Below, one piece after another: positions 48,490 to 60,215 of a DNA stretch of 64,000 bases (its first letter is position 1; each line of letters starts with the position of its first letter). The notes below the pieces were generated by a model that was not told the origin of the DNA, made no database searches, and saw nothing but the letters and a program-made list of their open reading frames with translations. A program made the position numbers and the translations under genes. This stretch comes from Adiantum capillus-veneris (taxonomy: Eukaryota; Streptophyta; Polypodiopsida; Polypodiales; Pteridaceae), in contig CM043960.1 in NCBI GenBank assembly GCA_014529385.2, positions 29,481,396-29,545,395 on the forward strand. Reading direction: 5' to 3'.

Positions 48490-50035
48490 ATCTTTTCAAA
48501 ATCTCAAAGTGAAGTTAATCCATCCATCTGATCAGGGGAGATTGTGTCTAAAGGAAGGATATTTTGACATCTGGGTTCCCCCCTTGGGGGTGGATGTTAC
48601 ACACAAGCAAAGGTTCTAGTGGGTGCTAGAGAAGATCCAGAGAAAAATGAGAAGGTGAGAGTTTGTGTTGCTTCCCTTCCCGAGTCGGGTCAGAGTGATC
48701 AACTCATTTTTGCTTCCTTATATTGCCTTCACCAGCCTGCTCCTCAAAATAGCCAAATGTAACTCGAACGTGTAAAATATTCTTTTGGAGGAACAACACT
48801 AAAGTCTTGTTGCCATGGCAATGGGCAAAGTGGGAAGTTATTGCTCGACCGGAGGTCCAAGGCGGCCTCGGATTTGTCAACCCTGCTATTCATGTTGAGG
48901 CCCTGTGTGCAAAATTTATGGTATCAATCCCAAAACAAGATTAGTCTTGGGCTATCATGACAAGGATATGATAGACAAGGCAAACCTTTGTTGTGAAGGT
49001 GGTCGATGGAAAGGGATAGAGGTGCACGACAAGCTAGTAGCCACGGGGTGGTCTTCCATGAGACTGGGTGACAGAGTTGGTGCAAAAGTTCAATAGAGCA
49101 TCAAGGGTACTAGAATGGGGTGAATTAACCATACTTTTAGAACTTTATCTCGCACTGGTCCCCTTTGCTGTCTAATTTTTTTTTGGTGTAAGCATAACAC
49201 TTATTGGAGAGAAATTGCAAGAAGGATGAAAAATAAAGGACTCCAGTGGTTGGTCCACTTCTGGAATGGAAGCAACAAGTGCTGGAAATCCTCTGACCAG
49301 GTGGCTACCTAGTTTCAACTCAATGGCATTGAGAAGCTACTTGCTAATAGAGTGATAGAAGGCCTAGACGATATTTTGATGCCGATATGTGAATCTACTT
49401 TTGAGTTGAAAGCTTGGAAATGGTCCATGAGTAGCCAAGTCTTTAAACCTCTTACCAAGGGAATTTACCTAATGTTAATACATGAGGCTGATTGGTTAAC
49501 CCCTTTGAACATGCAGTGGAAGAAACAATGGTCGGAAGCTCGATGGGTGGAGGTCACGAAGAACATTTGGAATCCACAATGACCTCATTTTATGAAGATA
49601 TTTTTGTGGAAGGTATTGTGAGGGGCTTTGCGGACAGGCGTCAAGTTTTTTGGTATTGGGTTCGATAGATGTTTAGGGTGTAGATTGACTAGCAAACATC
49701 TCGCCCACCTTTTCATGGAATGCTCGAAAATTTGAGGCCTAGCAGGGAACATGTGCAAATGGATACAAAGAATGTGGAAGATAGGGTTCTTCAAGAAGGA
49801 TCTATACCTTGGTGGGAAACAGTTTTGAAGTTTTGCATTTCTAATCTGTACTCAAATTCTCGAAAACTGTTTCTTTAGGAGTATTTGGAAGGCCAGGAAC
49901 TGCCGCATCTTTGATAGCGACCTATTTGTGGCTAGCTTCTTAGAGATTATACAAGAAATTAAGGAAATAATATATGTGGTAGGTAATAGGCACGACTTAG
50001 ATAATTGGCTTAGAGAAACCCTTGCCATCTGGCTA
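48490..50035 (+). pseudogene. 3' part of an L1-like LINE: RT thumb and zf-RVT
   Basis: Plus strand: 'LCLKEGYFDIWVPPLGVDVT', 'WVLEKIQRKMRR', 'VRVINSFLLPYIAFTSLLLK', then 'WQWAKWEVIARPEVQGGLGF' with 'NPAIHVEALCAKFM' (about 48811-48923), 'WKWSMSSQVFKPLTKGIYLM', and a zf-RVT-like 'CLGCRLTSKHLAHLFMECSK' (about 49675-49735). The W..GGLG..N and C..C...H.F..C patterns are standard in plant L1 elements. The 5' part (EN, RT palm) is absent. The fragment ends where Gypsy RNase H resumes. Confidence 0.8.
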
Positions 50036-50166
50036 TGTTTCTTCAAGAAGGGCATGCCATAGCATATGAAAGTAGGAGATTAAATGACCAAGAAAAGAAT
50101 TTAGTAATTGATAAAAAAGAGATGTTGGTTTTTACATGCCTTCAATGCATGGAAGCACATATCACC
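50036..50166 (+). pseudogene. Second Gypsy pol relic, part 3 (RNase H)
   Basis: 'LQEGHAIAYESRRLNDQEKN' and 'CLQCMEAH' match the left element at 18172-18295 ('LQEGHAIGYESQRLDPVEQA'). Confidence 0.8.
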
Positions 50167-51156
50167 AAATTTATGTATTTATTTTTGCAAAACTCACATC
50201 CGTGAGTGATTTTATATAAGATAAGCCAAAAAAATTTACATTACATGCTCTGCTCCCAAGACGAGCCAGAGCAGACCATCAGTACCATTAACAACGCCAC
50301 CCATTCAACTTCTGAGCTTTTAGAGGGAGCCCTCACCCACCACACCATTACATTTAAATAGTCCAAGGATTTTACAGGGAGCCTTTACCCGGATAAGTAC
50401 AAAAAGAACCCATTACAGGGGCATACATAGGTGCGAGCCACGTGGGTGCCACCACTGGCCACCTCCTCACACAAGGAAGACAATGCCCAACCTACCATCA
50501 ATAGGAAGCAAACATATCCCTTAAAAAAGACTTACTTGATGATGCACCAACAAGCGAACCATACCAACAAATACCACTTTGCTAAGCAACTCATGATTGA
50601 ACAGGCTTCAGTGGAGCCCGCCCCTTTGAAACTTGCCACAATGGAAGTTGTCTCTTGTTGACTCCCCTACCATAGAACGGCCCCGTGTCAGAGGCCTAGC
50701 ATGACCCACACAAAGCGCATCCAAGCCAAATCCACCAGACATGGCGAGCCAAGTAGCCCTCCTACGACACCACCCTGACCAACATCCAAAAACCGTACAC
50801 AAAGAATCCATGGAAAGCTCATCTTAACAAGAGAAGGGGGACTACCACCAAGCCCGATCTGTAAAGATTCGCCTTCAATTGAACCGCAAACTCCATCAAG
50901 TGGGGAGCTAGAAATTGGGAGCCCCTTCCTTGGAGCAACCCTTGCCAGCAATCAAACATCACCCCACCCGCTAGCCTCTACCCCTATAGTCCAAGCAGAA
51001 CCTAGCCCGCCATGACCATGGGGACCCCATACAAACCACCTACGGGCCCCCCAACCCAAAGTGCAAACGTTGAGGCCATCGCATGAGTAGAGCGAGCTAA
51101 GGTTTGGGGAGCCTTTGCTTAGGCATGCGTGAAGCAGTTCTTAAGTCTTATTTTGC
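50167..51156 (-). mobile_element. About 990-bp retroposon-like insertion with a 12-bp target duplication
   Basis: GCACATATCACC occurs at 50155-50166 and 51157-51168. Between them is non-Gypsy sequence, and Gypsy pol resumes on the right. The left edge is T-rich ('tttatgtatttatttttgc'), which suggests a minus-strand copy with a decayed A tail. Minus frames (50608-50951) show no recognised domain. Confidence 0.6.
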
Positions 51157-51320
51157 GCACATATCACCTAATTCTTAAGTACTCTCATTGAAACTAAATT
51201 AAATGATAATCAAATGAGGTGGACAGACACTCTTTCATAGTTTAACTTTCATATTGCTCACATAAATGGTAAGCACAACCAAGTGGCTTATGCTCTTTCA
51301 CAAAAATCAAAGGTGAATAA
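51157..51320 (+). pseudogene. Second Gypsy pol relic, part 4 (RNase H end to integrase linker)
   Basis: 'QMRWTDTLS', then 'FHIAHINGKHNQVAYALSQK', matches 18380-18450 in the left element ('QFHFHIAHIVGKHNALS'). Confidence 0.75.
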
Positions 51321-51457
51321 TGTATAAATAGTGGCAGTTATATTTCCCATAAATGTCTTTCGTTAGTGCACCTCAAATGGGGCTTCCTCTTTACATGAAT
51401 ACCCTTATTGCATTCAATCCAAATTTTATTGTGGAGATAAGTAGCTGATAGATCTAG

Positions 51458-51585
51458 GGTACCAGGGGTAATTGTTTTGAGTTACCCACCTCCCCTCAAA
51501 TAACTTTAGCTCAAAGAGTACCCAGGGGTAATTGTTTTGAGTACCCGCCTCCTCTCAAATAACTTTAGCTCAAAGAGGTGATGTC
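51458..51585. repeat. Tandem duplication, about 64-bp unit
   Basis: 'aggggtaattgttttgagt' and 'caaataactttagctcaaag' each occur twice (from about 51468 and 51527). Confidence 0.85.
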
Positions 51586-51683
51586 CAATTGTTAACCTAG
51601 ATTATGCAATGCACTTAGCACAATCAAGAGAATGTTGTTCTCAAAAATCATTCCAACATCCTATCTATAATGGGGGGGAGTGC

Positions 51684-51779
51684 CCCCCCCCCCCCCCCCC
51701 GCCCGGGGGGTCGGCCACATATCACACTCTCCTACATCTGTCGGCACCCTTCAACAGGGTACACTGGTAGCCCATCAAC

Positions 51780-51841
<62 letters not shown>
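51684..51841. repeat. C-run and (GA)n microsatellite
   Basis: A run of about 17 C at 51684-51700 and (GA)30 at 51782-51841. The C-run follows a G-run (51671-51677), so the pair could fold back. Confidence 0.95.
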
Positions 51842-51843
<2 letters not shown>

Positions 51844-51859
51844 AGAAAACAATCAATAT

Positions 51860-52430
51860 AGTGGGCTTTTATAGAGAGCCCCTACTCGACCACAATAATA
51901 TATGACAAGACACCTTGGTTGCCACAACAGGCACCCTTCCTGCCACAAAGAAAGCCAGTCCCAAACCGAACCCAGGCAACCACCACAAATCCGCATAATA
52001 ACTAAAAGGAGAACATGCACATATGCACAGTAGCCTGAAGAAAAACATATGATCCTCCAAGCATGTCAAAAATAGGGCGGGGCATGATGTCCCCATCACC
52101 AATGAGCCCTCTCTAGGAGCCACCATAGATGCCCGTTTTGCCACCGCCAACCACCATGCCCAAGACGCCATTCCAAATATTGCTGCAAGAAGAAACTAGT
52201 TTGCCTTGATTGCTTTACTGTGCACATGGTAAGAATTCAAAAAGTGATAATGATGTGGCTCTTACCTCATGGCATAGTTTGTGTTGATGGCTCGTTAGCA
52301 TATCTCCTCTCTCGAAGCTTTCCCCAGAAGCTCTACGACCTAGCATCGCAAATGAGATTTTGCATTAAAAGATGAATGGAGTTGAAAATTAACACATTAT
52401 AATAAAGATGGAGAGGTGAATTGCGTGCAT
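51860..52430. other. No recognisable gene
   Basis: No supported coding region, RNA gene or clear repeat. The minus open frame at 51869-52171 lacks motifs. Confidence 0.4.
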
Positions 52431-52722
52431 ATGCTTGTGCCCATAAAAAAAAAGAAAAAGCCATACGTATGTATGGTGTGGAGTTGGCACTGTTCTCCAC
52501 ATTTAAAATAAAACCGTAGGGAACATGCCCTTCCCCCGCCACTTTTATCCTCTCCAGTGTTGAAGGGGGACTTATGCTTCTCCTCTAGAGTTGGAGGGAC
52601 TTTTTATTTATAAAAATACTCAATTTTACAAGAAAGAACTCGTTACCCATGTTTTATGAAGATGTGTGTAATTCCACCTTGCCATGTCGTGGTGTATTGT
52701 CCATGTATCCCTCTGTTGGCAA
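52431..52722 (-). repeat. Dispersed about 290-bp repeat, copy 1
   Basis: It matches 56226-56508 along its length: A-run, 'ccatacgtatgtatggtgtg', 'gttctccacattt', 'tccagtgttgaagggggact', 'gggactttttat' and 'tggtgtattgtcc'. The A-run edge and ~290-bp size suit a short retroposon, but no A/B box is apparent. Confidence 0.75.
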
Positions 52723-52789
52723 AACAAAATTCTTCAGGTCTTGTCATCGTCATGTACAAATACAATCAACACATCCAAGTGCCAACATT

Positions 52790-54160
52790 TCAAAGAATAA
52801 GCCCATAAAGAACTTCTTGTTCTTTCATGACGACACCACATTTTGCGTACATATCAACCAAAGAACTAGCAAGCACATCTTTCTCCAATAGCCTCTGGCG
52901 AACAATGCTATCAGTTCTGGCCCTTTCTTGTGGAAAAAATCCTGCAATCAGTTCATTCCAAGAGTCCACACTCCAGATAGGAAGCTCCTCTTGAAGTTTT
53001 GGGGAGAAGCCCTCGCTTTGCATCTGCTGAAACAACCTAGATCGCTTTCAAAGGGTTTTTGCAACTCCTGAGGCTATCTCACGTGAGGTTTTGCAAGCCA
53101 AGCAATTATTGTTGTCGTATGTACATTCTATATTGACAATGGATGATTTAGCTACTCTTGAGGCCAGCTTTACTGAAGCCGAACGGCATACATCTTGGTC
53201 ATTGGAAATCTCTTGAATGGGATGGTCTTACGATTGAATTTTTCCTTTGCTTTTGGGATACTCCACAATCTGTCGCCCTCATCACCCCACCCACCCGTAA
53301 CAATTGTAGAAAACCGACTGCCCCTCAAATATGGACCTACCAACCATATACTACTTAAAAAACTAAGTGGGGCACCTCTCCCTCCTAACTGCTATGCAAG
53401 CTCCAGCCCCTTCCCCCTCCTAGTTGTTGCGCAAGATTTGAATGTTGTCCTAGCTGCCACAAAGCTATTGTGAATGGTTCAAATCCATAATTAGTTGTCG
53501 ATGCACACTGCAATTCTAGGAGTTGTTGTCCAAGCGATGCTGAAGGGCATGCTATAGTCCGAGTTGTGGTGTGCTCCTCAACTTGCTCTCGACCACCACC
53601 CCAACCTTGAAGCATACCTAGAAGCTTCCACTTACTGATTGACAAACGCCCAACTCTATCGCCTATTATGTTGGTGCTTTAGGGAGTGGTGGTTGCGGAA
53701 CCAAGTTATCAAGCTACCATTACGCAAACATACTGCTATCATATTGTAGTCAGTGTGAAATTACATCCAAAGATGAACCTCATTAACCAAATTTTGTGCT
53801 TTCTGCTGACCTACACCACATTTGCATACAAGTTGTCCATGGCATTGCACAACACTCTTCAATCGCCCCTAACTTAATATATCATCCTGTCCATATCAGC
53901 ATCTTGCCTAATGAAACATGCCGTCTCGATGCAAGCATAGGTGATTGCATTTGGAGAGACTCTCTCGCTTGTCACCTGCTGAAAACAACCCAGAGCTTTG
54001 TGGCGCATATCGAGCAATCAGTGCATTCCACGGGACCAACCTGCTCACGCACACCACATTTGGCATACATGTTGACCCAGGCAGTACCAAGCTTGTCACC
54101 TATTGAAAACAGCCCAGAGTTTCTTGGCGCATATCCGACAATCAGTGCATCTTACGAGAC
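52790..54160 (-). pseudogene. PPR relics, two clusters
   Basis: 52790-53035 ('RLLEKDVLASSLVDMYAKCG', 'SVDSWNELIAGFF') and about 53780-54160 are minus-strand PPR pieces with frame changes. 53060-53780 between them has no recognisable content. No intact unit. Confidence 0.7.
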
Positions 54161-54164
54161 GAAC

Positions 54165-54890
54165 CTGCTCACCCGTTTCTTTGCATGTCGACCCAGGCTG
54201 CAAGAAATCAATAGTTCATGTCTCATGGACATGTTCGAGTCAATGTTCCAGTTTTGGGAAAGGGAGAGAGGTTGATAGCTAACTGTGGGTTTGCATGTAG
54301 AATAACTTGAGAAACATGCGAGCTAGGAATAATCCACTGATGCTGATTTTCTTACAATTTGGGCAAGCAAGCATAGAGTCGGGTGAGTAATCGAAGCAAG
54401 GAATATGGAGACACAACCGGTTTGCTTCTCCTCATGGAAAATTTGAAATCTTGGGAGGATAGTCAAAGGCGGTTTAATGTCAGCATGAGGATCAATGTCA
54501 CAAATCCTTAGGATTAAAAGACCATCAAATGGGTATTTAGTACTTTTCCATTGATCCAAAGGATCAGGCACATGAATATAGGCCACGATTGTTGTGGCTT
54601 GTTATTGCACATGATATTCACTATCACATAAGCAGGGCAAGAAGCTCACTACTTGCCTAAGTTGTTGCATCACTGCCAGAAAAAGTATTGCCAATCTTGG
54701 GCTGTTGCATCAGCAGAGATAGCTTAGCTTGGGATCTCTATCTCATGAGACTATAGGAATGAAAGGAGCCACTTTAGAATGCAGAACAGCTAGTACCTTG
54801 AAAACTCTTGAGTCTCAGTCGCCCTGACGAAGCTCTTGGAACCTGCTCACCCATTTCTTTGCTGCATGCCGATCTCGCGCATCTATCTGG
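54165..54890. other. No recognisable gene
   Basis: The 87-codon minus frame at 54323-54586 ('PFDGLLILRICDIDPHADIK') reads somewhat like coding sequence but matches no family I know. Confidence 0.3.
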
Positions 54891-54897
54891 GGAAAAA

Positions 54898-55140
54898 CTA
54901 CTTTGCCCCAATCCAAGCTGTAGAAGGTGATGATGCAGCCCCCATGTTCTGCTGCTCCTTGGAGACAAATGAAATGCTTCCATATGTCACCCGCTCATTC
55001 AAATACTCACTGGCCTGAATACATGGTTTCCATTTAGGATTTTTGTTACTCATCTCATTCTGTCTTTGCAGCGTCCAAGCCTCGAGCTCATATGAACACA
55101 CAGCAAGGCCACAATTGACAAGGTATGCGACTTGAGCACT
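54898..55140 (-). pseudogene. Possible exon of an unidentified gene
   Basis: The minus frame reads 'AYLVNCGLAVCSYELEAWTL', 'QASEYLNERVTYGSISFVSK' and 'QQNMGAASSPSTAWIGAK', then stop. The composition is that of a real protein rather than chance, but I do not recognise the family. It is opposite in strand to the LUX-like pseudogene and separated from it by a (CA)n tract. Confidence 0.35.
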
Positions 55141-55201
55141 TTTCAGAGAGGGAGAAAGCGTGTGCGAGCGTGCCTATGGACCGTGGACCTAAGCGTGCAC
55201 G

Positions 55202-55202
<1 letters not shown>

Positions 55203-55297
<95 letters not shown>
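55203..55297. repeat. (CA)n microsatellite
   Basis: About 95 bases of CA, 20 bases before the LUX-like start codon. His-Thr and Cys-Val frames are repeat translations. Confidence 0.95.
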
Positions 55298-55298
<1 letters not shown>

Positions 55299-55316
55299 GG
55301 AGGGGCTTTCTGGGTG

Positions 55317-55880
55317 ATGGAGGAAGAGGACAGAGGGGCCAGCAGGAGCGGAAATGCGAATGGAGACGATAATAGGGTAAGTCAATGGGAAGATGGGCTG
55401 CCCTCTGTTGGAGACCTCACTCCTCTCTCTTAGTGCCTCATCTCGCCGCAGAATTCAGCATCACATCTGATATCCCCCCATGCCGCTCTGCTGTGAATGT
55501 CAGCCGCCGACAGATCTTCACATCCCATGTTCTCCATACTCAAGAACACCCCTTCCTTATCCTCAATCAACGGCCCTCACCCTTCCCCCAATGCCACGGA
55601 CACCCAACTGCATCAACATCCGCATGTAAATACGCAGTCATATACACACACATCCCGTGAGCTCACTTCAACTCCCAGAAGCTTCCTCCCACACAGTGTT
55701 GGCCACGAGAATGCGGCTCGCCCCTCTGTCCTTGATGATGAGATCATGTCCCTGCCGTGGGCTCTGACAGCAGTGAAGGTCCTAGTAGGCTTGATGTAGA
55801 TGCAGATGTGGAGCCCGAAGAGGTTGAATCAGCCCCAGCCGCTCTTTAAAATTCCATTGATGATCCCTCTGCACACAAGT
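55317..55880 (+). pseudogene. LUX/PCL1-like GARP transcription-factor pseudogene, truncated before the DNA-binding domain
   Basis: From ATG 55317 the frame reads 'SQWEDGLPSVGDLTPLS' and meets TAG. In the next frame it goes on 'LAAEFSITSDIPPCRSAV'. LUX ARRHYTHMO/PCL1 proteins of the evening complex have a conserved WExGLPxxDDLTPLSQ..IPPELA.AFSI block, so the order and spacing match. A Pro/Ser/His-rich middle follows. Then come 'SDSSEGPSRLDVDADVEPEE' and 'NSIDDPSAHK*RSR', which is where LUX has DDPSARTLKRPR at the entry to its single-repeat Myb (GARP) domain. The domain itself is missing. At least three frame or stop lesions. Confidence 0.7.
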
Positions 55881-55912
55881 AGCGCAGTCGATTCTTGCTT
55901 CACTAGGCTGTT

Positions 55913-56236
55913 TTAAGCCCCTGCCTTTTTCAACTCCTTACCCACCCGATTTAGTTTCAAAAAATAGCTTCCATACCTTTTCGGAGTGTTTACCCAGGCC
56001 ACCCGCTCTTCCTTACGTTTTCTCAATCTATTTCTGCCCCTCCCCTTTTCCAAGTTCTCTCTCCAATGAAGATGAGCCAAGTGGAGTGCCTCTCCTTTCA
56101 AGGTTTCTAAAATTGCTCTTAGATAATCAAGGTAATGAGCATAACCCAATTCGCCACATGCAAAGCCCACCAGCAGTTTAAACGCAATTTGTATCATCCG
56201 CCATAGCATTATGTGCATTTGAGATGCTTGTGCCAA
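55913..56236 (-). other. Unassigned minus-strand frame of 107 codons
   Basis: 'IQIAFKLLVGFACGELGYAH', 'YLDYLRAILETLKGEALHLA' and a basic 'RGRNRLRKRKEERVAW'. It directly follows the LUX-like relic and abuts the dispersed repeat. It reads like coding sequence but no family is recognised. Could be an exon of an unknown gene or part of a retroposon. Confidence 0.3.
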
Positions 56237-56508
56237 AAAAAAAAAACCATACGTATGTATGGTGTGGAGTCGGCACCGTTCTCCACATTTATAAAGATAC
56301 CGTAAGGAACGTGCCCTTCCCCCGCCACTTGTATCCCCTCCAGTGTTGAAGGGGGACTTATGCTTCTCCTCCAGTGTTGGGAGGGACTTTTTATTATAAA
56401 AATATCATAATTGTACAAGGAAGAACTCATTACCGATGTTTTATAAAGACATGTATCATTCCACGTTGCCATGTCATGGTGTATTGTCCGTGTGTCCCTT
56501 TGTTGGGC
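56226..56508 (-). repeat. Dispersed about 290-bp repeat, copy 2
   Basis: Direct-orientation match to 52431-52722. See that entry for shared blocks. Differences are mainly single-base and short indels. Confidence 0.75.
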
Positions 56509-56879
56509 ATAACTAGTCCTTGTCACCTTCATCTGAAATCTTTTCAATAAAAATAATATAAATTCATTGCTTTATTGTATACATATGGAATCTAAGAACT
56601 TTTAAGATCACATAGAGGAAACCAAAACACGAAATATAAGTGTACCTTTGCTATTGGTCGTCTGCATGAAGCACATTGTTGGATGGATTGGTTGCCAGAC
56701 CTCCCTTGTATTGTTGCATCACCTTCCCACCATTATGTGTTGTGTCATCGTCATCCCTTCAGCCAACATGTCAACTGTCACATTCACTTTTTCTATCATG
56801 CATACCATTACCTACATTAGTTTTGATGTCCGTGGTCTTAGGGTAGGTTGAATCTTCCGGATGGTCCATCCGTAACCTC

Positions 56880-59060
56880 ACACACATACACGTACACAAA
56901 CTCGTAGTCTTTGGGACGCCCCATCTGGCATATATATTGATCAAAGCATGGCCAATCACGACATCTTTCTCGAAGAGCCCCAAGCCCTCAATTCACATCT
57001 GGTGAAAACAATCTAGAGGTTTCTGGCATTGCCCTTGTGGAGCAAATCCTGCAATCAAGAAAGAGGCCATCGTTTCGCATCTACGAAAAACTGCCCCTAT
57101 GGGAGGCTACCTGAGTTTTTAACTTAACGAGTATCTTATCTTGGCAGCCCGATAAAATGCAATTTCTAGATGAGATTCTAAATTTTGGCATCGGTGCATT
57201 CTAGCTCTGGACAGGAAGCTTATCGAGAAGTTGTGGTGCTCTCTAAACTGCACCACATTTAGCAAACATGTCAATCAAGGCATTGCCAAGCACGACATCT
57301 TTTTCAACAACCCCTGACTAACAATATCAAAGTGAATTTTTAAGCCCATACCAACATCTTGCATAGAGCCACATGCTTTCAAAATGCACGCGTACGCGAT
57401 TGCATGAGGAGAGAGGCCCTCAATTTGCATCGGCTAAAAACAACCTAAAGATTTCTGCCCTGCTCCTCTTGTGCATATCCCACAATTGATACACTCCAAG
57501 AGATGACGTTTCGGACAGGAAGCTCCTCAAGCACTTTCTGTGCTTTCGGAAGTGCACCACATTTGGCGTACATATCGACCGAGGCATTGCCAAGCACGAT
57601 ATTTTTTGCAACAACGCTCGGTCTAACAATATCAGAAGCGAATTTTTAAAATACATATTGTCAACCAAGGCATTCCCAAGCATGACATCTTATTCCCTGA
57701 CTAACAATATCAATGTGAATTTTTATGCATATATCAGCATCTTGTGTAGAGCCACATGCCTTCAAGATGCACACGTATGTGAGTGCATCATCAGGAGAGA
57801 GGCCATCACTTTGCATCTACTAAACATAGCCTAGAGATTTTTGGTCCTGCTCATGTTGTGAATATCGCGTGATCAATGCACTCCAGAAGACGACATTCCA
57901 GACATAAATGTCCTCAAGCACTTTCTGTGCTCCCTAAAGTACACCAGATGTGGTCTACATATCGAGGAAGGCATTGCGAAGCACGACATTTTTTTGTAAC
58001 AACTTGAGACTAACCATATCAGAGTTAATTTTGAAGTCCATATCGGCATCCTGCATAGAGCCACATGCCTTCAAGATGCACACGTAGGTGATTTTATCTG
58101 GACAAAGGCCCTCACTTTGCATCCGCTGAAAACAGCCTAGAGCTTTCTGGCCCTGCTCTTGTTGTGCATATACCACAATCAGTGCTTGGCATACATATCA
58201 ACCAAAAGCAATGCAAAGTACGACATCTTTTTCAATAGCCTTTAATTAACTAACAATACAATTGTGAATGTTTGTGCCCACATTAGCATCTTGCGTAGAG
58301 CCACATGCTTCAAGATACATACGTAGGTGATTGAATCTAGAGATAGGCCCTCGCTTCGCATTTGCTGAAAACAGACTGGAGCTGTTTGTCCCTACCGTGT
58401 GTGGCAAATCCTTCAATTAGTGCATTTGAAGAGTCCACACTCCGGGGAAAAAAGCTCCTCGAGCACTTTTTGTGCTCTCTTAAGAGCACCACATTTAGCA
58501 AACATGTCAACCAAGGCATTGTCAAGCACGATACCCTTTTTCAACAGCCCCTAACCAACCATATGAGCAAGAATTTTTATGCCCATATCGGTATCATGCA
58601 TAGAGCCACATGCCTTCAAGATGCATGCGTATATGATTGCACTTGGAGACAAGTCCTAGCTTTGCATCGGCCGCGGAAATCAGCCTGGAGTTCTCTGGCC
58701 CTGCTTCTGTTGTGCATATCCCGCAATCAATGCACTCCAAGAGACGACATTCTGGACTGAAGGTCCTCAAGAGCTTTTCGCCTCATCTTAGAGTTTTTAA
58801 GGATTAATTCTCTACATGTTTTGCCCTCTTTTACGTGGCTCTATCTTACTTTGCCTGGCCCGTGAATAACAATATCATCGCGAACTCTTCTGCCGATACC
58901 AACATCTTGCATGATGCCAGATGCCTCAAGCTGCACGTGTAGGTGATTACATTTGCTGAAAACAGTCTAGAGCTACCTAGCCCTGCCTTCCTTCAAGATG
59001 CGCGTGTAGTCACGTGATCTCATCTGGACAAAAGCCATCACTTTGCAGCTGCTGAAAACA
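56880..59060 (-). pseudogene. PLS-class PPR array, broken
   Basis: Minus-strand units like those at 5.7-9.2 kb. The landmark 'cacatgccttcaagatgc' occurs near 57748, 58064 and 58610. Text includes 'GQKALGCFQRMQSEGLCPDK' (58176-57955) and 'NALVDMYAK'-like pieces with frame changes every 60-200 bases. The series fades near 59060, where CT-rich minisatellites begin. Confidence 0.8.
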
Positions 59061-59093
59061 GCCGTTTCCAATGGCAATGGCGGAAGGGGCTGC

Positions 59094-59095
<2 letters not shown>

Positions 59096-59149
<54 letters not shown>

Positions 59150-59330
59150 GCGGTCGATTGCTGCAGCGCTCCGAGGTGGACCAAGGGGACCCTGAGACAA
59201 GGAAGGCGGGGGCATACCAGCTATGGGTGGTCCACCACATGCCGGCTGTTAGTAGCTTGTGACATCCATGGGAGGAGGGCGCATGCCAGCTGTTCTAGGC
59301 TGCATGATGTTAGGCGGAGGCGCAGAACGC

Positions 59331-59371
<41 letters not shown>

Positions 59372-59407
59372 CGCAGTTGCAGCCAGCAAGGTAAACACAG
59401 AAATCAG

Positions 59408-59444
<37 letters not shown>

Positions 59445-59600
59445 CCACAGAAATCAGCGTTCTCTCTCTCTCTCTCTCTCCCCCCCCCCCCCCCCCCCCC
59501 CCGATAGTAGCATGATTCTCTGTCTCTCTCCCCGGTGATGTTAGGCGGAGGTGCAGAACGCAGCTCTCTCTCTCTCTCTCAAGGTAAACACAGAAATCAG

Positions 59601-59639
<39 letters not shown>

Positions 59640-59680
59640 GCAGTAGCATGCCTCTCTGTCTCTCTCCCCGGCAGTAGCAT
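59096..59680. repeat. Compound CT-rich minisatellite
   Basis: (CT)n tracts at 59096-59145, about 59331-59367, 59411-59440, 59461-59480 and others alternate with two spacer types: 'gatgttaggcggagg.gcaga' (59307 and 59537) and 'aaggtaaacacagaaatcag' followed by 'cgtt' (59388 and 59580). A C-run of about 21 lies at 59481-59502. Higher-order duplication is evident. Confidence 0.85.
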
Positions 59681-59759
59681 GGAAAAAAAAATTGACTAGC
59701 ATAGGAAAAAAAAGAATTACCTGCGCTCTGTCCTTTGCTCTGCGTCGTGATCAATTGCG

Positions 59760-59796
<37 letters not shown>

Positions 59797-59854
59797 TGCG
59801 CACGTGCGCTGCTTGCTTTCTTGCACGCTAAGAACAACGCCTACGTTAAGCTGC

Positions 59855-60215
59855 TATAAAAGGTGGTCGCCTCATGCTTTTTTCCATATTTTTAGTTTAG
59901 CTTTAGCTTTTTTCCATATTTTTAGTCTACCTTTAGCTTTACGAGCTCTTAGCTTTACTTTAGGAGTTCAACGCACGGATGCCAAGTGACATAGCTCCCC
60001 TTCCAGTATGGCAGAATTTGTTCTTACATAATCAAGGTAACAAGGTGACCATCGTCCCAAAAAAGGAGAAACTGATACCAGCACCACCAACCAAAAATAA
60101 CCACCTCAAAGTTCTAGCCGACCAAACCAACCAGCAAGGACAACCATCAAACTCTCATGGTGAGGAAGGGCACCACACCCATCATCGAGCAAGACAAGGA
60201 AGAGGGTGCCACTAG
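59855..60215 (+). other. TATA-like box followed by an unassigned 78-codon ORF
   Basis: TATAAAAGG at 59855-59863 lies about 115 bases upstream of ATG 59979. The ORF ('VTIVPKKEKLIPAPPTKNNH', then Gln/His-rich) has no recognised domain. A 30-base T-rich phrase 'ttttttccatatttttagt' is duplicated between them. The pairing of TATA and ORF is speculative. Confidence 0.25.
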
